The notes beneath the pieces were generated by a model. The model saw only the letters and a list, made by a program, of their open reading frames with translations. It searched no databases and was not told where the DNA came from. A program made the position numbers and the translations under genes. From assembly GCF_003967575.1 (NCBI RefSeq), contig NZ_BIFT01000001.1, positions 1,364,001 to 1,428,000 on the forward strand: 64,000 bases of DNA, read 5' to 3'. This document shows, in pieces, positions 1-8,112 of this stretch. How positions within the stretch are numbered: the first letter of the stretch is position 1; every line of letters begins with the position of its first letter. Source of the stretch: Dictyobacter alpinus (GTDB lineage Bacteria; Chloroflexota; Ktedonobacteria; Ktedonobacterales; Ktedonobacteraceae).

Positions 1-306
1 GATCGTGCCTATGATATGGTGACGCAAGAACACATGCCTTTCCGCGATGCCTATCGCATCGTAGGCAAAGAAGTGACCGCCCAGCTCGATCACCATCTCC
101 CTCTACCAGGCGAGAACCAGGAACAATTGCTGGCCCGCCTGAAGAAACGCAGTCACCTGGGAGGTACCGGTAACCCCGGACTAGAGCTGGATCGGCAGCG
201 CCTCAGCAACGCGCAGGAACGCTGGCAGCAGCACGCTACAACCTTTAAAACCGCTATTCAACAACTTGTTGGCACATCACAGATAACAATTCTGGAGGAG
301 GAGTAG
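1..306 (+). CDS. argH: Argininosuccinate lyase, C-terminal fragment
   Basis: The frame is open from the first base and ends at TAG 304-306, so about 101 C-terminal residues of a longer protein are visible. The stretches HMPFRDAYRIVGKEV and GGTGNPGL match the conserved tail of argininosuccinate lyase, which splits argininosuccinate into arginine and fumarate in the last step of arginine synthesis. The stop codon lies 2 bases before the argG start and the argG ribosome-binding site is inside the end of this gene, so the two are almost certainly co-transcribed and translationally coupled. The catalytic parts of the enzyme lie outside the window. Confidence 0.85.
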   Translation, partial: DRAYDMVTQEHMPFRDAYRIVGKEVTAQLDHHLPLPGENQEQLLARLKKRSHLGGTGNPGLELDRQRLSNAQERWQQHATTFKTAIQQLVGTSQITILEEE

Positions 307-308
307 AC

Positions 309-1589
309 ATGGCAACCGTTGTACTCGCATATTCAGGTGGACTTGATACTTCAGTCGCGATTCGCTGGATCAAAGAAAAATACAATCTTGATGTCATCGC
401 CGTAACCATTGATGTCGGCAACGAACGCAATATGCAGGAAATCTCTGACCGCGCCACCAAAATTGGTGCCATCAAGTCAATCGTAGTTGATGGGCGTGAG
501 GATTTTGTACGCTATTTTGTCTGGCCCGCCCTACAGGCCGGTGCGATCTATGAAGGGCAATATCCGCTGGCCACGGCCCTGGCACGTCCTTTGATTGCCC
601 GCCTACTGGTCGAGGTTGCCCGTCAGGAAGGAGCAATCGCCGTAGCCCATGGCTGCACCGGCAAAGGTAACGACCAGGTCCGTTTTGATGTCTCAATCAA
701 TACGCTAGCGCCAGACCTCAAGATCATTGCCCCTGTACGTGAATGGGGCATGACCAGAGACAATGAAATGGCCTATGCCGCCGAGCATAATATTCCCATC
801 AAAGTCACCAGCGCCAGCCCCTACTCAGTTGACCAGAACCTCTGGGGTCGCAGCATCGAATGCGGCATCCTGGAAGATCCCTGGGAAGAGCCACCAGCAG
901 ATGTCTTTGACTGGACCGCTGATCCCGATAGCGTCACACTTGAGCCAACCTATCATGAGATCACATTCCAAAATGGCATACCAGTTGCTTTAAATGGCGA
1001 CGAAATTGCCGGCTATTCACTGGTAGAGAAGCTAAATAGCGAGGCTGGCAAATACGGTATCGGCCGTATTGATCATATCGAGAACCGCCTGGTTGGCATC
1101 AAATCACGTGAAATCTATGAAGCGCCCGCCGCCGTAGTACTCCACGCCGCCCATAACGCCCTCGAAGGCCTGACCCTGAGCCGCGAACAGGTCCGCTTCA
1201 AAGAGACCGTCGCCGCCGAATACGCGCGCCTGATCTACAATGGACAGTGGTATAGCGCGCAACACCAGGACCTGGCCGCATACGTCCAGAGCACCCAACG
1301 CTTCGTCAGCGGAACCGTACGCGTCAAACTCTCACGCGGCCGCTGCCAGATCGTCGGACGCAAATCCGAGCACTCCCTCTACAGCCTTGGCCTGGCCACC
1401 TATGACAGCGGAGACCAGTTCGACCACAACGCCGCCCTGGGCTTCATCAAACTCTGGGCCCTCCCACTCACAACCCAGGCCCAGGCACAACTACTCCCAT
1501 CCATCGGCTTCGAAGGCAACCTGCTCAACCACAACACAGACAAAGTCCAGATCGCCACCAAAACCACAGAAAAATCCCCCGAAGCATAA
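309..1589 (+). CDS. argG: Argininosuccinate synthase
   Basis: This 426-residue protein starts with the ATP-pyrophosphatase P-loop AYSGGLDTS at residues 7-15, the signature of argininosuccinate synthase. The enzyme joins citrulline and aspartate using ATP to make argininosuccinate in the cytoplasm. Further family motifs are AHGCTGKGNDQVRF near residue 115 and the KSREIYEAPAA region near residue 265. The ATG is preceded by GGAGGAGG at about 7 bases. The gene follows argH directly, giving an argH-argG order. Length fits the family. The last 20 or so residues are Thr/Lys-rich and poorly conserved. A strong terminator hairpin follows. Confidence 0.97.
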   Translation: MATVVLAYSGGLDTSVAIRWIKEKYNLDVIAVTIDVGNERNMQEISDRATKIGAIKSIVVDGREDFVRYFVWPALQAGAIYEGQYPLATALARPLIARLLVEVARQEGAIAVAHGCTGKGNDQVRFDVSINTLAPDLKIIAPVREWGMTRDNEMAYAAEHNIPIKVTSASPYSVDQNLWGRSIECGILEDPWEEPPADVFDWTADPDSVTLEPTYHEITFQNGIPVALNGDEIAGYSLVEKLNSEAGKYGIGRIDHIENRLVGIKSREIYEAPAAVVLHAAHNALEGLTLSREQVRFKETVAAEYARLIYNGQWYSAQHQDLAAYVQSTQRFVSGTVRVKLSRGRCQIVGRKSEHSLYSLGLATYDSGDQFDHNAALGFIKLWALPLTTQAQAQLLPSIGFEGNLLNHNTDKVQIATKTTEKSPEA

Positions 1590-1595
1590 CCCTTA

Positions 1596-1646
1596 ACATA
1601 CAAAGGGAGCCTCAAAACACTCAGTTTTGAGGCTCCCTTTGTATGT
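1596..1646 (+). terminator. Hairpin terminator after argG
   Basis: A perfect 23-bp inverted repeat (1596-1618 and 1624-1646) with a 5-base loop sits 6 bases after the argG stop. The T run after the stem is weak, so function is inferred from position and stem strength. Confidence 0.8.
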
Positions 1647-1706
1647 TGCTCAAATTCCCCCAACATCACACTTACCGCACATAGAATAGCACACCCACCA
1701 TACCCC

Positions 1707-1888
1707 CCCCAAGCATTTTGCCCCAAGCATTTTTCCCCAAGCATTTTTCCCCAAACATTTTGCCCCCAAACATTTTTCCCCAAGCATTTTTCCCCAAACA
1801 TTTTGCCCCCAAACATTTTTCCCCAAGCATTTTTCCCCAAACATTTTGCCCCAAGCATTTTGCCCCAAGCATTTTTCCCCAAACATTT
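1707..1888. repeat. Tandem array, 13 units of a 14-bp repeat
   Basis: Thirteen head-to-tail copies of a 14-base unit of the form CCCCAAGCATTTTT are visible. Units vary at two places: AAGC or AAAC in the middle, and a final T or G. Two units carry an extra C (15 bases). Units 4-6 and 7-9 repeat the same three-unit order, giving a 43-base higher-order period, which suggests growth by unequal crossing-over or slippage. The array lies between the argG terminator and a 52-base palindrome in a convergent intergenic region. Spurious open frames run through it on both strands. Confidence 0.93.
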
Positions 1889-1940
1889 AATTATAGCTTG
1901 CAGAAAATGTGCGAATGCACATTTTCTGCAAGCTATAATT
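1889..1940. terminator. Perfect 24-bp hairpin at convergent junction
   Basis: Arms 1889-1912 and 1917-1940 are exact reverse complements with a 4-base loop (GAAT). It abuts the 14-bp tandem array and is followed by AAAAAAGC on the plus strand. It sits between convergent argG and the Fem-type gene, so a bidirectional terminator is the simplest reading. A non-coding mobile palindrome is the alternative. Confidence 0.75.
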
Positions 1941-2014
1941 AAAAAAGCAAGTTCCCGTCAGGGAACGAGTGTGGCCACGCAACACTACCCATAACATAAT
2001 CAGAAGAGAAAAAA

Positions 2015-3166
2015 CTAAGCCTTACCTGTTGGCACAACCTTCTCAGAAACCTTAGGCTCAGAAGACTTAGAAACAGAAGGTTTCAACTCACTCCCCTTCT
2101 CCTCAAGAGCCTCAGCCTTCTTCTGCTGACGATCATCGCGCCAATTCTTGAAGTCCAGCATACTCTTATATGCCTGATAAAGGAAAGGATTATAAGGCAA
2201 ATCATAACCAGGCATCGAAAGACGCGGAAAGCCATTAAAGCCACGCTTAAAAGTATAGACACCCCACAGAGGATCCTTCTGGGCGGCAGGCTCTTCTAAG
2301 GAATTCGGAATACCCAGGAAATCATAATATTCACAGCCATGAGCCTTCGCCCACTGCATACCAGTCCATTGCAGCAAATGATTCGGCATCAGATTACGAC
2401 CCTGGTTTAATGAGGCACCATAGCGATACCAGCACCACTTGCCCAGGCGCATCAAGACAATAGCCGCAATCGCTTTACCTTCATGCTCAGCAATCAGCAG
2501 GGCATAACTATCATCTTCTTCATAAAGCTTAGCTAATAATTCAAAGTGTTCAATATCATGAATATAGAATTTGTCGCGCTCACTGGTCTCCTGCAAGATG
2601 CGATAGAAGATCTCATGATCCTCATGACCATGGCCCTCACGGACAGTCACGCCCTTACGGGTCGCCAGCCGAATATTATAGCGCCACTTCTCTTTCATAT
2701 TCGCTAAAATATCTTTTTCCTCAGGACGGATATCCAGGATCCATTCATTGCGGATATGCAAGGATTGCGAGGAAATATGGAAGCCACGACGTGTCAGAGC
2801 GGAGGTCCACCGGGCATCGCCCTCGTCGGCACCTGGCTCTAACTTGAGCATAAAGGCCCCATGCTTACGTGCTTCACTCTTCACAAAGTTCAAGAGGACA
2901 TTCATCACGGGCGAATTTGGATCATCAATGACAGGACCACGTGGCGCATAGAAGAAGCGGCTACGCAACATCGGCATTTTGACCACCAGGATCAGCATCG
3001 CGGCATGTAAGTTATTTTGCTCATCCACGACACCAATGCGTAAAGCGCCTGAACCGACATCCTTAGATAGTTCACCCCACTCGTATGACTGAGTAATAAT
3101 TCCATACGGAGACTTCGCCACGAAGTCGTTCCACTGCTGTCGATCAGTAATGAAACGTGCTTCCAT
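2015..3166 (-). CDS. FemAB/FemX-family aminoacyltransferase
   Basis: This 383-residue protein belongs to the Fem family, GNAT-like transferases that use aminoacyl-tRNA to add residues to the peptidoglycan stem peptide. Two acetyltransferase-like halves are visible. Family-typical stretches are FFYAPRGPVIDD, EKWRYNIRLATRKGVTV, YRYGASLNQGRNLMPNHLLQW and YDFLGIPN. An upstream ATG at 3190 exists, but AGGAG lies 9 bases before the ATG at 3166, so I chose that start. The tail after about residue 345 is a Lys/Glu/Ser-rich extension without family similarity. A related, partial gene lies at 63104-64000. The amino acid transferred cannot be deduced. Confidence 0.87.
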   Translation of the reverse strand: MEARFITDRQQWNDFVAKSPYGIITQSYEWGELSKDVGSGALRIGVVDEQNNLHAAMLILVVKMPMLRSRFFYAPRGPVIDDPNSPVMNVLLNFVKSEARKHGAFMLKLEPGADEGDARWTSALTRRGFHISSQSLHIRNEWILDIRPEEKDILANMKEKWRYNIRLATRKGVTVREGHGHEDHEIFYRILQETSERDKFYIHDIEHFELLAKLYEEDDSYALLIAEHEGKAIAAIVLMRLGKWCWYRYGASLNQGRNLMPNHLLQWTGMQWAKAHGCEYYDFLGIPNSLEEPAAQKDPLWGVYTFKRGFNGFPRLSMPGYDLPYNPFLYQAYKSMLDFKNWRDDRQQKKAEALEEKGSELKPSVSKSSEPKVSEKVVPTGKA

Positions 3167-3221
3167 TTTTCTCTTCTCCTCATATAGCAACCTGATCAGG
3201 CTGATAGTCTTATTCTAATAC

Positions 3222-3250
3222 AGTATATGCTGAGCCCGCTCATACAACAA
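3222..3250 (-). promoter_or_regulatory. Probable sigma-70-type promoter of the Fem gene
   Basis: On the minus strand TTGTTG (3245-3250) and TATACT (3222-3227) are separated by 17 bases, upstream of the Fem-type gene. The -10 box is strong and the -35 box is partial. Confidence 0.5.
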
Positions 3251-3611
3251 AAACAGTATATTTCAGGTGTTGTAGATGGTATTTTGCTATCGCGCCGGAT
3301 CACAGCAAATAGTGTCGCCGCCCAGGTTGAACACATAACATGGAACTGGTCTGGCCTACAACCATAGAACGAACCAGCGCTGAAGGTTGATCCAAACCAA
3401 CACACCATCATCTTCAATTAATCAACGGCAGTAATCTACAATACTAGCAGTTTCGTTTACCCAGGGGCACGATATCTCAACCAGTTTATCATGCAAGCAG
3501 GTAATAGACCACAAAACCAAACTATTGTCACATTTTTCCCTCTTCTACCGCCTGCGACGGCGGAAGGAAGGGAAAATTTGTGGTCCCCTTTCCGAATGCT
3601 ATGGAAAAAGC
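3251..3611. other. Gene-free divergent intergenic stretch
   Basis: No convincing gene is visible between the Fem-type gene and the nitroreductase promoter. The short frames here have no recognisable motif. A small hairpin around CCGCCTGCGACGGCGG (about 3549-3564) is the only structure noted. Confidence 0.5.
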
Positions 3612-3617
3612 TATAAT
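3612..3617 (+). promoter_or_regulatory. Probable -10 box of the nitroreductase gene
   Basis: A consensus TATAAT stands about 110 bases before the chosen start codon. The hexamer 17 bases upstream (TTTCCG) is a poor -35 match. Confidence 0.4.
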
Positions 3618-3727
3618 AAAGTCTCATGATGTAGCAAACATCCATGCAACCACAAAAAGCATTTATAACATAGATGAGTGTTCCCATGAGACCATACATG
3701 GCTGCCATAGAGGAAGAAAGCAAAAAG

Positions 3728-4303
3728 ATGACGAGTGTTTTTGAAACGATCCAGAAGCGTCGGAGTATAGGTAAGATGACCGAGCAGGTCCCGACGCGGG
3801 AGCAGATTGAGCATGTATTGGAAGCGGCCACGCATGCTCCCAATCACCATAAGGCCGAACCATGGAAATTTTTTGTGCTCGGCAGCACTGCGCGTAACGA
3901 GTTGGGTGAAATTATGGCCCAGACCCTCGTCAAACGCAATCAGGATAATCCTCAATTATGTACACCAGCCAGTGTCGATAAGGAGCGCCACAAACCGCTG
4001 CGCTCACCAATCATCATCGTTGTGGCCGCAGAGGCACCAAAACAAGGCAATATCGTTGCGATTGAAAACGTTGAAGCCGCCGCAGCCGCGGTTCAGAACA
4101 TGCTCCTGACCGCCGAAGAGATGGGCATGGCCGCAGTATGGCGTACAGGCGATGCCGCGTACGATCCAGAGGTCAAGCACTGGTTTGGCCTGACCGCAGA
4201 TGATCAGATCGTGGCCTTCCTGTATCTGGGTTATCCAGCTCTCCAGCCAACCGAACGTATCCCACAACCAGTTGCCAGTAAAACCACCTGGCTGGGATTG
4301 TAG
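3728..4303 (+). CDS. Nitroreductase family protein
   Basis: This 191-residue protein fits the FMN-dependent nitroreductase fold. The N-terminal FETIQKRRSIGKM is the typical phosphate-binding RRS segment, followed by ATHAPNHHKAEPWKFFVL, a family hallmark. The second half has NVEAAAAAVQNMLLTAEEMGMAAVWRTG and the closing LYLGYPA. The small size and HHKAEPW pattern resemble the YdjA subgroup. Such enzymes reduce nitro groups or quinones with NAD(P)H; the natural substrate is unknown. A longer frame begins at 3674, but GAGGAAG lies about 10 bases before the ATG at 3728 and family similarity begins there. It is a single-gene unit convergent with apt. Confidence 0.88.
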   Translation: MTSVFETIQKRRSIGKMTEQVPTREQIEHVLEAATHAPNHHKAEPWKFFVLGSTARNELGEIMAQTLVKRNQDNPQLCTPASVDKERHKPLRSPIIIVVAAEAPKQGNIVAIENVEAAAAAVQNMLLTAEEMGMAAVWRTGDAAYDPEVKHWFGLTADDQIVAFLYLGYPALQPTERIPQPVASKTTWLGL

Positions 4304-4312
4304 TACTACACA

Positions 4313-4366
4313 TATAATAAACACGAGCTCTGGTTTTTTCATCCACCAGAGCTCGTGTTTATTATA
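4313..4366. terminator. Bidirectional hairpin terminator
   Basis: A perfect 22-bp inverted repeat (4313-4334 and 4345-4366) with a 10-base loop lies between the convergent nitroreductase and apt genes. A/T-rich outer arms supply a T tract on either strand. Confidence 0.85.
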
Positions 4367-4384
4367 TAGAGTGAGCAAAATCCT

Positions 4385-4918
4385 CTAGTACTGGATTAGC
4401 GCAAAGACATCGTGTCCCTGCAAGCGCTCCCGACCCTTGAGGAATCCCAGCTCAACCAGGAATGCAATACCGGCTACATGGCCGCCCATCTTCTCTACCA
4501 GTTCAATGGATGCCGAAACCGTACCACCAGTTGCCAGTAGATCATCCACAATCAGGACGCGCTGACCAGGCTTAATGGCATCAGTATGCAGCTCAACCAC
4601 GTTGGTACCATATTCGAGCGCATACTCCACACTCACTGTTTCGAATGGCAGTTTACCAAACTTACGTACCGGCACAAAGCCACAATTCAGCAGATATGCC
4701 AGCGGTGCCCCGAAAATAAACCCTCGAGACTCAACGCCAACCACGGCTTCAATACCAGCCCCAGCATAATGCGCGGCCAGACGATCCATCGCAACATGGA
4801 ATGCCTTAGGATCTTGCAGCAAAGGGGTAATATCCTTAAAAAGGACACCTTCCTGGGGAAAATTAGGAATATCGCGAACCCAATCTTCCAATCTTATAGG
4901 CTCGGATGTTGACGTCAT
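4385..4918 (-). CDS. apt: Adenine phosphoribosyltransferase
   Basis: This 177-residue protein has the usual APRT length. It carries the N-terminal DIPNFPQEGVLFKDITPLL segment, the adenine-site region VVGVESRGFIFGAPLAY, and the PRPP-binding motif VLIVDDLLATGGT at about residues 120-132. The enzyme salvages adenine by joining it to PRPP to give AMP in the cytoplasm. The ATG is preceded by GAGGAG about 10 bases upstream, and a good promoter lies further upstream. It appears to be a monocistronic gene, convergent with the nitroreductase gene. Confidence 0.97.
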   Translation of the reverse strand: MTSTSEPIRLEDWVRDIPNFPQEGVLFKDITPLLQDPKAFHVAMDRLAAHYAGAGIEAVVGVESRGFIFGAPLAYLLNCGFVPVRKFGKLPFETVSVEYALEYGTNVVELHTDAIKPGQRVLIVDDLLATGGTVSASIELVEKMGGHVAGIAFLVELGFLKGRERLQGHDVFALIQY

Positions 4919-5064
4919 GAGCTATGTTCTCCTCTGTATGAAATTGGCACTAACACGGGGGCCGCCAGGGTTTTCGTTCTCTGTCCTTGACTGCCCCTCG
5001 TCTTCACGGAACATTAATTGTATACACGAGATCATGAATAACAATCAATATTTTCTCCGTTAGC

Positions 5065-5093
5065 AGTATACGCTAGCCATTTCTCACATGCAA
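5065..5093 (-). promoter_or_regulatory. Probable apt promoter
   Basis: On the minus strand TTGCAT (5088-5093) and TATACT (5065-5070) are spaced by exactly 17 bases, giving an untranslated leader of about 140 bases before apt. Confidence 0.6.
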
Positions 5094-5180
5094 GAAATTT
5101 CAGAGCGGGTACTCTCATTCTAACACATGAAAAATGCTCATCTGGCGAGGCAAAGATCATGGACATCAACATCCATAACC

Positions 5181-5702
5181 TTAGCTTTGCATCGCCGCCT
5201 GAGCTTGAGTTCCCTCAGCCGGTGGCAATTGCGCCGTACAATACGCACAACGGGTCGCCTTCAAAGCCACCTCACTCAAACAGAACGGACATTCCCGCGT
5301 GGTTGGAGCCTCTTCCTTCTTGGGACGTAAGCGATCGTAACGATCGTGTAAAGCATTGATCGGCTTCACTACCAGGAAGTAAACAACTGCAGCAGTCAAG
5401 ATAAAGCTAAGGACAACATTAATAAAATCACCATAAGCAAATGTTTGTTCTCCATATTTAGTAGCCAGGGAAGACAAATTCTTCTGTTGAACAAAGAGAC
5501 CAATAAGTGGTGTAATCAGATCTTTAACCAGGCTTTGCACCACATTATTAAAAGCGGCACCAATGATAACGCCAACAGCCAGATCTACGACGTTTCCACG
5601 TAAGAGAAATTTTTGAAAACCACCCAGAGTACTTAATCCACCTTGCAAACCACGCCGTCCATAATTCATAAGATTATCTCGATCAAATAAGTCCCGAGCC
5701 AT
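5181..5702 (-). CDS. mscL: Large-conductance mechanosensitive channel with zinc-ribbon tail
   Basis: This 173-residue protein is longer than typical MscL (about 130-150). It has the family N-terminus FQKFLLRGNVVDLAVGVIIG (about residues 29-48), then FNNVVQSLVKDLITPLIG and the second membrane helix FINVVLSFILTAAVVYFLVV. MscL opens under membrane tension to release solutes during hypo-osmotic shock. After the second helix comes a charged stretch and a four-cysteine ribbon of the form CPFC-x10-CAYC (about residues 137-154), which could bind zinc, then a Gln/Ala-rich end. AAGGAG lies about 7 bases before the ATG. The gene stands alone. Confidence 0.95.
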   Translation of the reverse strand: MARDLFDRDNLMNYGRRGLQGGLSTLGGFQKFLLRGNVVDLAVGVIIGAAFNNVVQSLVKDLITPLIGLFVQQKNLSSLATKYGEQTFAYGDFINVVLSFILTAAVVYFLVVKPINALHDRYDRLRPKKEEAPTTRECPFCLSEVALKATRCAYCTAQLPPAEGTQAQAAMQS

Positions 5703-5954
5703 GAATACTCCTTCTCATTCAAAATGATAAGAACACAATAAGGTTACCTGTTTGTTGCACACGCATATATTACGCATGACATAAATATTCCGCTACAGTA
5801 TAGCGGCATCTATTTTCGCGGTGCACACTGGTATGCAGCGCAGATACATATACCCTGCAAGTGTAGCTATTTTCAGGGTAGCATAAAACAGCAGCATAAT
5901 TCTAGTGGTAATAAACTTATCTTGCTCTTTACTCTTAAATTATGGTATTTCATA

Positions 5955-5983
5955 TTGATTTATCATTTTTTATATGGTATGCT
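5955..5983 (+). promoter_or_regulatory. Probable promoter of the ABC exporter leader
   Basis: TTGATT (5955-5960) and TATGCT (5978-5983) are separated by 17 bases. Transcription from here would begin near 5990 and give a leader of about 365 bases before the first exporter gene. Confidence 0.5.
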
Positions 5984-6017
5984 CGGTTTATATCGAGCAG
6001 AAGGAGCGCATCATTTG

Positions 6018-6086
6018 ATGTTGAAGCAATTATTGGCGTCCCAGCCAAAGAATTTTTCTTATCCTCTCCAGGGAACCTATCTATAA
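6018..6086 (+). CDS. Possible 22-residue leader peptide
   Basis: A short frame starting ATG TTG AAG and ending TAA at 6084-6086 has AAGGAG about 11 bases before the ATG. It encodes the peptide MLKQLLASQPKNFSYPLQGT plus two residues. It lies between a likely promoter and two hairpins upstream of a heterodimeric ABC exporter. In Bacillus subtilis the exporter BmrCD is controlled by translation of a leader peptide (BmrB), so a similar role is plausible here. This is an inference from layout only; chance occurrence of such a frame is not excluded. Confidence 0.35.
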   Translation: MLKQLLASQPKNFSYPLQGTYL

Positions 6087-6174
6087 GTGCGCCCAGAATC
6101 TGCTGGCTTCGTTGAGCGGCTTACTCTATGCCTACACGCATAGTTGAGGCCATCTAACTTCAATCCTCCGCATG

Positions 6175-6204
6175 ACCATGGGTGGACTGTGACCGTGGTT
6201 TTTG
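6175..6204 (+). terminator. Possible attenuator hairpin upstream of ABC exporter
   Basis: ACCATGG (6175-6181) can pair with CCGTGGT (6193-6199), with one G-U pair, and is followed by a TTTTT run. It is placed between the putative leader peptide and the exporter genes, as an intrinsic attenuator would be. Confidence 0.4.
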
Positions 6205-6225
6205 TTGCCTTCCAGGCATGTGCTC

Positions 6226-6276
6226 AAAGACCACAAGGTCAGATATAGATTTTTCTCTTCACCTCGTGGTCTTTTA
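6226..6276 (+). promoter_or_regulatory. Second leader hairpin
   Basis: The 14-base arms 6226-6239 and 6261-6274 are complementary except for one position, with a 21-base T-rich loop, and the hairpin is followed by TTTT. It may be an alternative terminator or antiterminator of the exporter leader. Confidence 0.4.
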
Positions 6277-6357
6277 TGCTGCCCAAAATTCTTGTGCCCC
6301 ATTCAAAAAAGGCTACGAGGTCTATGCTGGCAACCCTTATGTTGAAAGGATGCTCTC

Positions 6358-8112
6358 ATGAGCTTACAGCTTAAACCTTCATTGACCTATCGTGACCTGT
6401 TGATGCTGTATCTGAAGCCACAGTGGAAACGCGCTACGTTGATGGCTGGACTATTATTGGGAAGTATTATCCTGCAACTGGCGAATCCACAGATCCTGCG
6501 CCAGTTTATCGATAGCGCGCTACAGGGAGCGGATATCACTCCTTTGATGCTGGCTGGCGTGCTCTTTGTTGGACTCTCAATTGGCAATCAGTTGTTGATT
6601 GTCTGGAATACGTATATCAGCGAAAATGTGGCATGGACCGCGACGAACCAGTTGCGAACAGATCTAGTCAGGCATTGTCTGCAGCTAGATCTGGCCTTCC
6701 ATAAGTCACGTACCGCTGGCGAGTTGATTGAGCGTATCGATGGCGATGTGAATACGTTGGCCTCGTTCTTTTCGCAGGCAATTGTAAACCTGCTTGGGAA
6801 CTGCCTGCTGATCATTGGTGTCCTGCTCCTGCTCTTCAGAGAACAATGGCTGGTCGGTATCAGTATCTCACTGTTTGCGCTGCTAGGACTGTTTATCTTG
6901 ATTCGCGTGCGTACTATTGCTGTGCCTTATTGGATAAAGTCGCGTGAGAAGGATGCCGAGTTCTTTGGCTTTCTGGGTGAGCAACTGGCAGGAACCGAGG
7001 ACCTGCGCGCCAATGGCGCCACGGGCTATGTGCTGCGCCGCTTCTACCAGATCCTGCGGGGCTGGCTACCAGTGAACGTGCGCGCAAGCCTGGCCGGCTA
7101 TAGCACCTGGAGTAGTACACTCTTGCTCTTTGGATTTGGCAATGCACTGGCCCTGGGAATCTCCATTTATCTGTGGGGACAAAAAGCGCTTTCTCCTGGT
7201 AGCGTTTATCTAATTTTCTATTACACCAATCTACTGAGTGCGCCCCTGGAACAGATTCGGACGCAGCTGCAACAGCTGCAGGAAGCCGGAGCGGGCATTG
7301 AGCGTATCAAACAACTGTTAGAGGTCCAACCTACCATTCTAGATGGTGATGGTCCCCTCTTACCCACTGGCGCGCTTTCAGTGGAAATGCATAATTTGAC
7401 CTTTGGCTACACACCAGAAGAGCCGGTACTGCACTCACTCAATATCAAATTGCCGGCTGGTCGTATCCTGGGAGTCCTGGGCCGCACAGGTAGCGGGAAA
7501 ACCACGTTGGCCAGGTTGCTACTACGCTTATACGAGATCCAACATGGCGAACTACTACTCGCTGGTATCCCCATTCAACAGACAAGGCTACATGATCTCC
7601 GGCAGCACATCGGTATGGTCACCCAGGACGTGCAACTGTTTCATGCCAGCGTACGCGCTAATCTGACCTATTTTCAGGACGACATCAGCGACGAGCAGAT
7701 CATTGAGGTCCTGAAGACGCTGGGACTCAGCAACTGGTATCACAGCTTACCATCTGGATTGGATACCATCCTGGGTTCGGAGGGAGAAGGCTTATCGGCT
7801 GGTGAGGCACAATTGCTGGCGCTGACGCGGGTCTTCTTGCGCGATCCCGGTCTGATTATTATGGATGAAGCCTCTTCACGCCTGGATCCGGCTACCGAAC
7901 AATTACTTGAGCAGGCCATCAACACCTTGCTGGCCGAGCGCACAGGGATCGTGATTGCTCATCGACTGGCCACTATTCAGCGGGCCGATGACATTTTAAT
8001 CATCGAGGATGGCCATATTCTGGAATATGGTCCTCGTCAACAACTTGCCAGTGATTCAACATCACACTTTTATCAGCTTCTGCAAACAGGATTAGAAGAG
8101 GTGCTTGCATGA
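6358..8112 (+). CDS. ABC exporter half-transporter, subunit 1
   Basis: This 584-residue protein has an N-terminal six-helix exporter membrane domain (about residues 20-310) and a C-terminal ATPase domain. Walker A is GRTGSGKTT near residue 377, the signature is the variant LSAGEAQ, and Walker B is LIIMDEASSRLD with the catalytic glutamate present, followed by the H-loop IAHRL. The next gene overlaps by 4 bases and encodes a complementary half with canonical LSGGQ but no catalytic glutamate. Together they should form an asymmetric heterodimeric exporter with one active and one degenerate ATP site, as in BmrCD or TM287/288. The substrate is unknown. AAAGGA lies about 8 bases before the ATG. Confidence 0.93.
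   Translation: MSLQLKPSLTYRDLLMLYLKPQWKRATLMAGLLLGSIILQLANPQILRQFIDSALQGADITPLMLAGVLFVGLSIGNQLLIVWNTYISENVAWTATNQLRTDLVRHCLQLDLAFHKSRTAGELIERIDGDVNTLASFFSQAIVNLLGNCLLIIGVLLLLFREQWLVGISISLFALLGLFILIRVRTIAVPYWIKSREKDAEFFGFLGEQLAGTEDLRANGATGYVLRRFYQILRGWLPVNVRASLAGYSTWSSTLLLFGFGNALALGISIYLWGQKALSPGSVYLIFYYTNLLSAPLEQIRTQLQQLQEAGAGIERIKQLLEVQPTILDGDGPLLPTGALSVEMHNLTFGYTPEEPVLHSLNIKLPAGRILGVLGRTGSGKTTLARLLLRLYEIQHGELLLAGIPIQQTRLHDLRQHIGMVTQDVQLFHASVRANLTYFQDDISDEQIIEVLKTLGLSNWYHSLPSGLDTILGSEGEGLSAGEAQLLALTRVFLRDPGLIIMDEASSRLDPATEQLLEQAINTLLAERTGIVIAHRLATIQRADDILIIEDGHILEYGPRQQLASDSTSHFYQLLQTGLEEVLA

Noticed and set aside
1400..1882. 160-residue minus-strand frame with repeats of GKNAWGKML type
   Set aside because: It is the translation of the 14-bp tandem array plus antisense of argG. 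It has no ribosome-binding site and the same array gives similar frames on other strands.
1707..1888. Possible CRISPR array
   Set aside because: Units are contiguous 14-base repeats without spacers, and there are no cas genes nearby.
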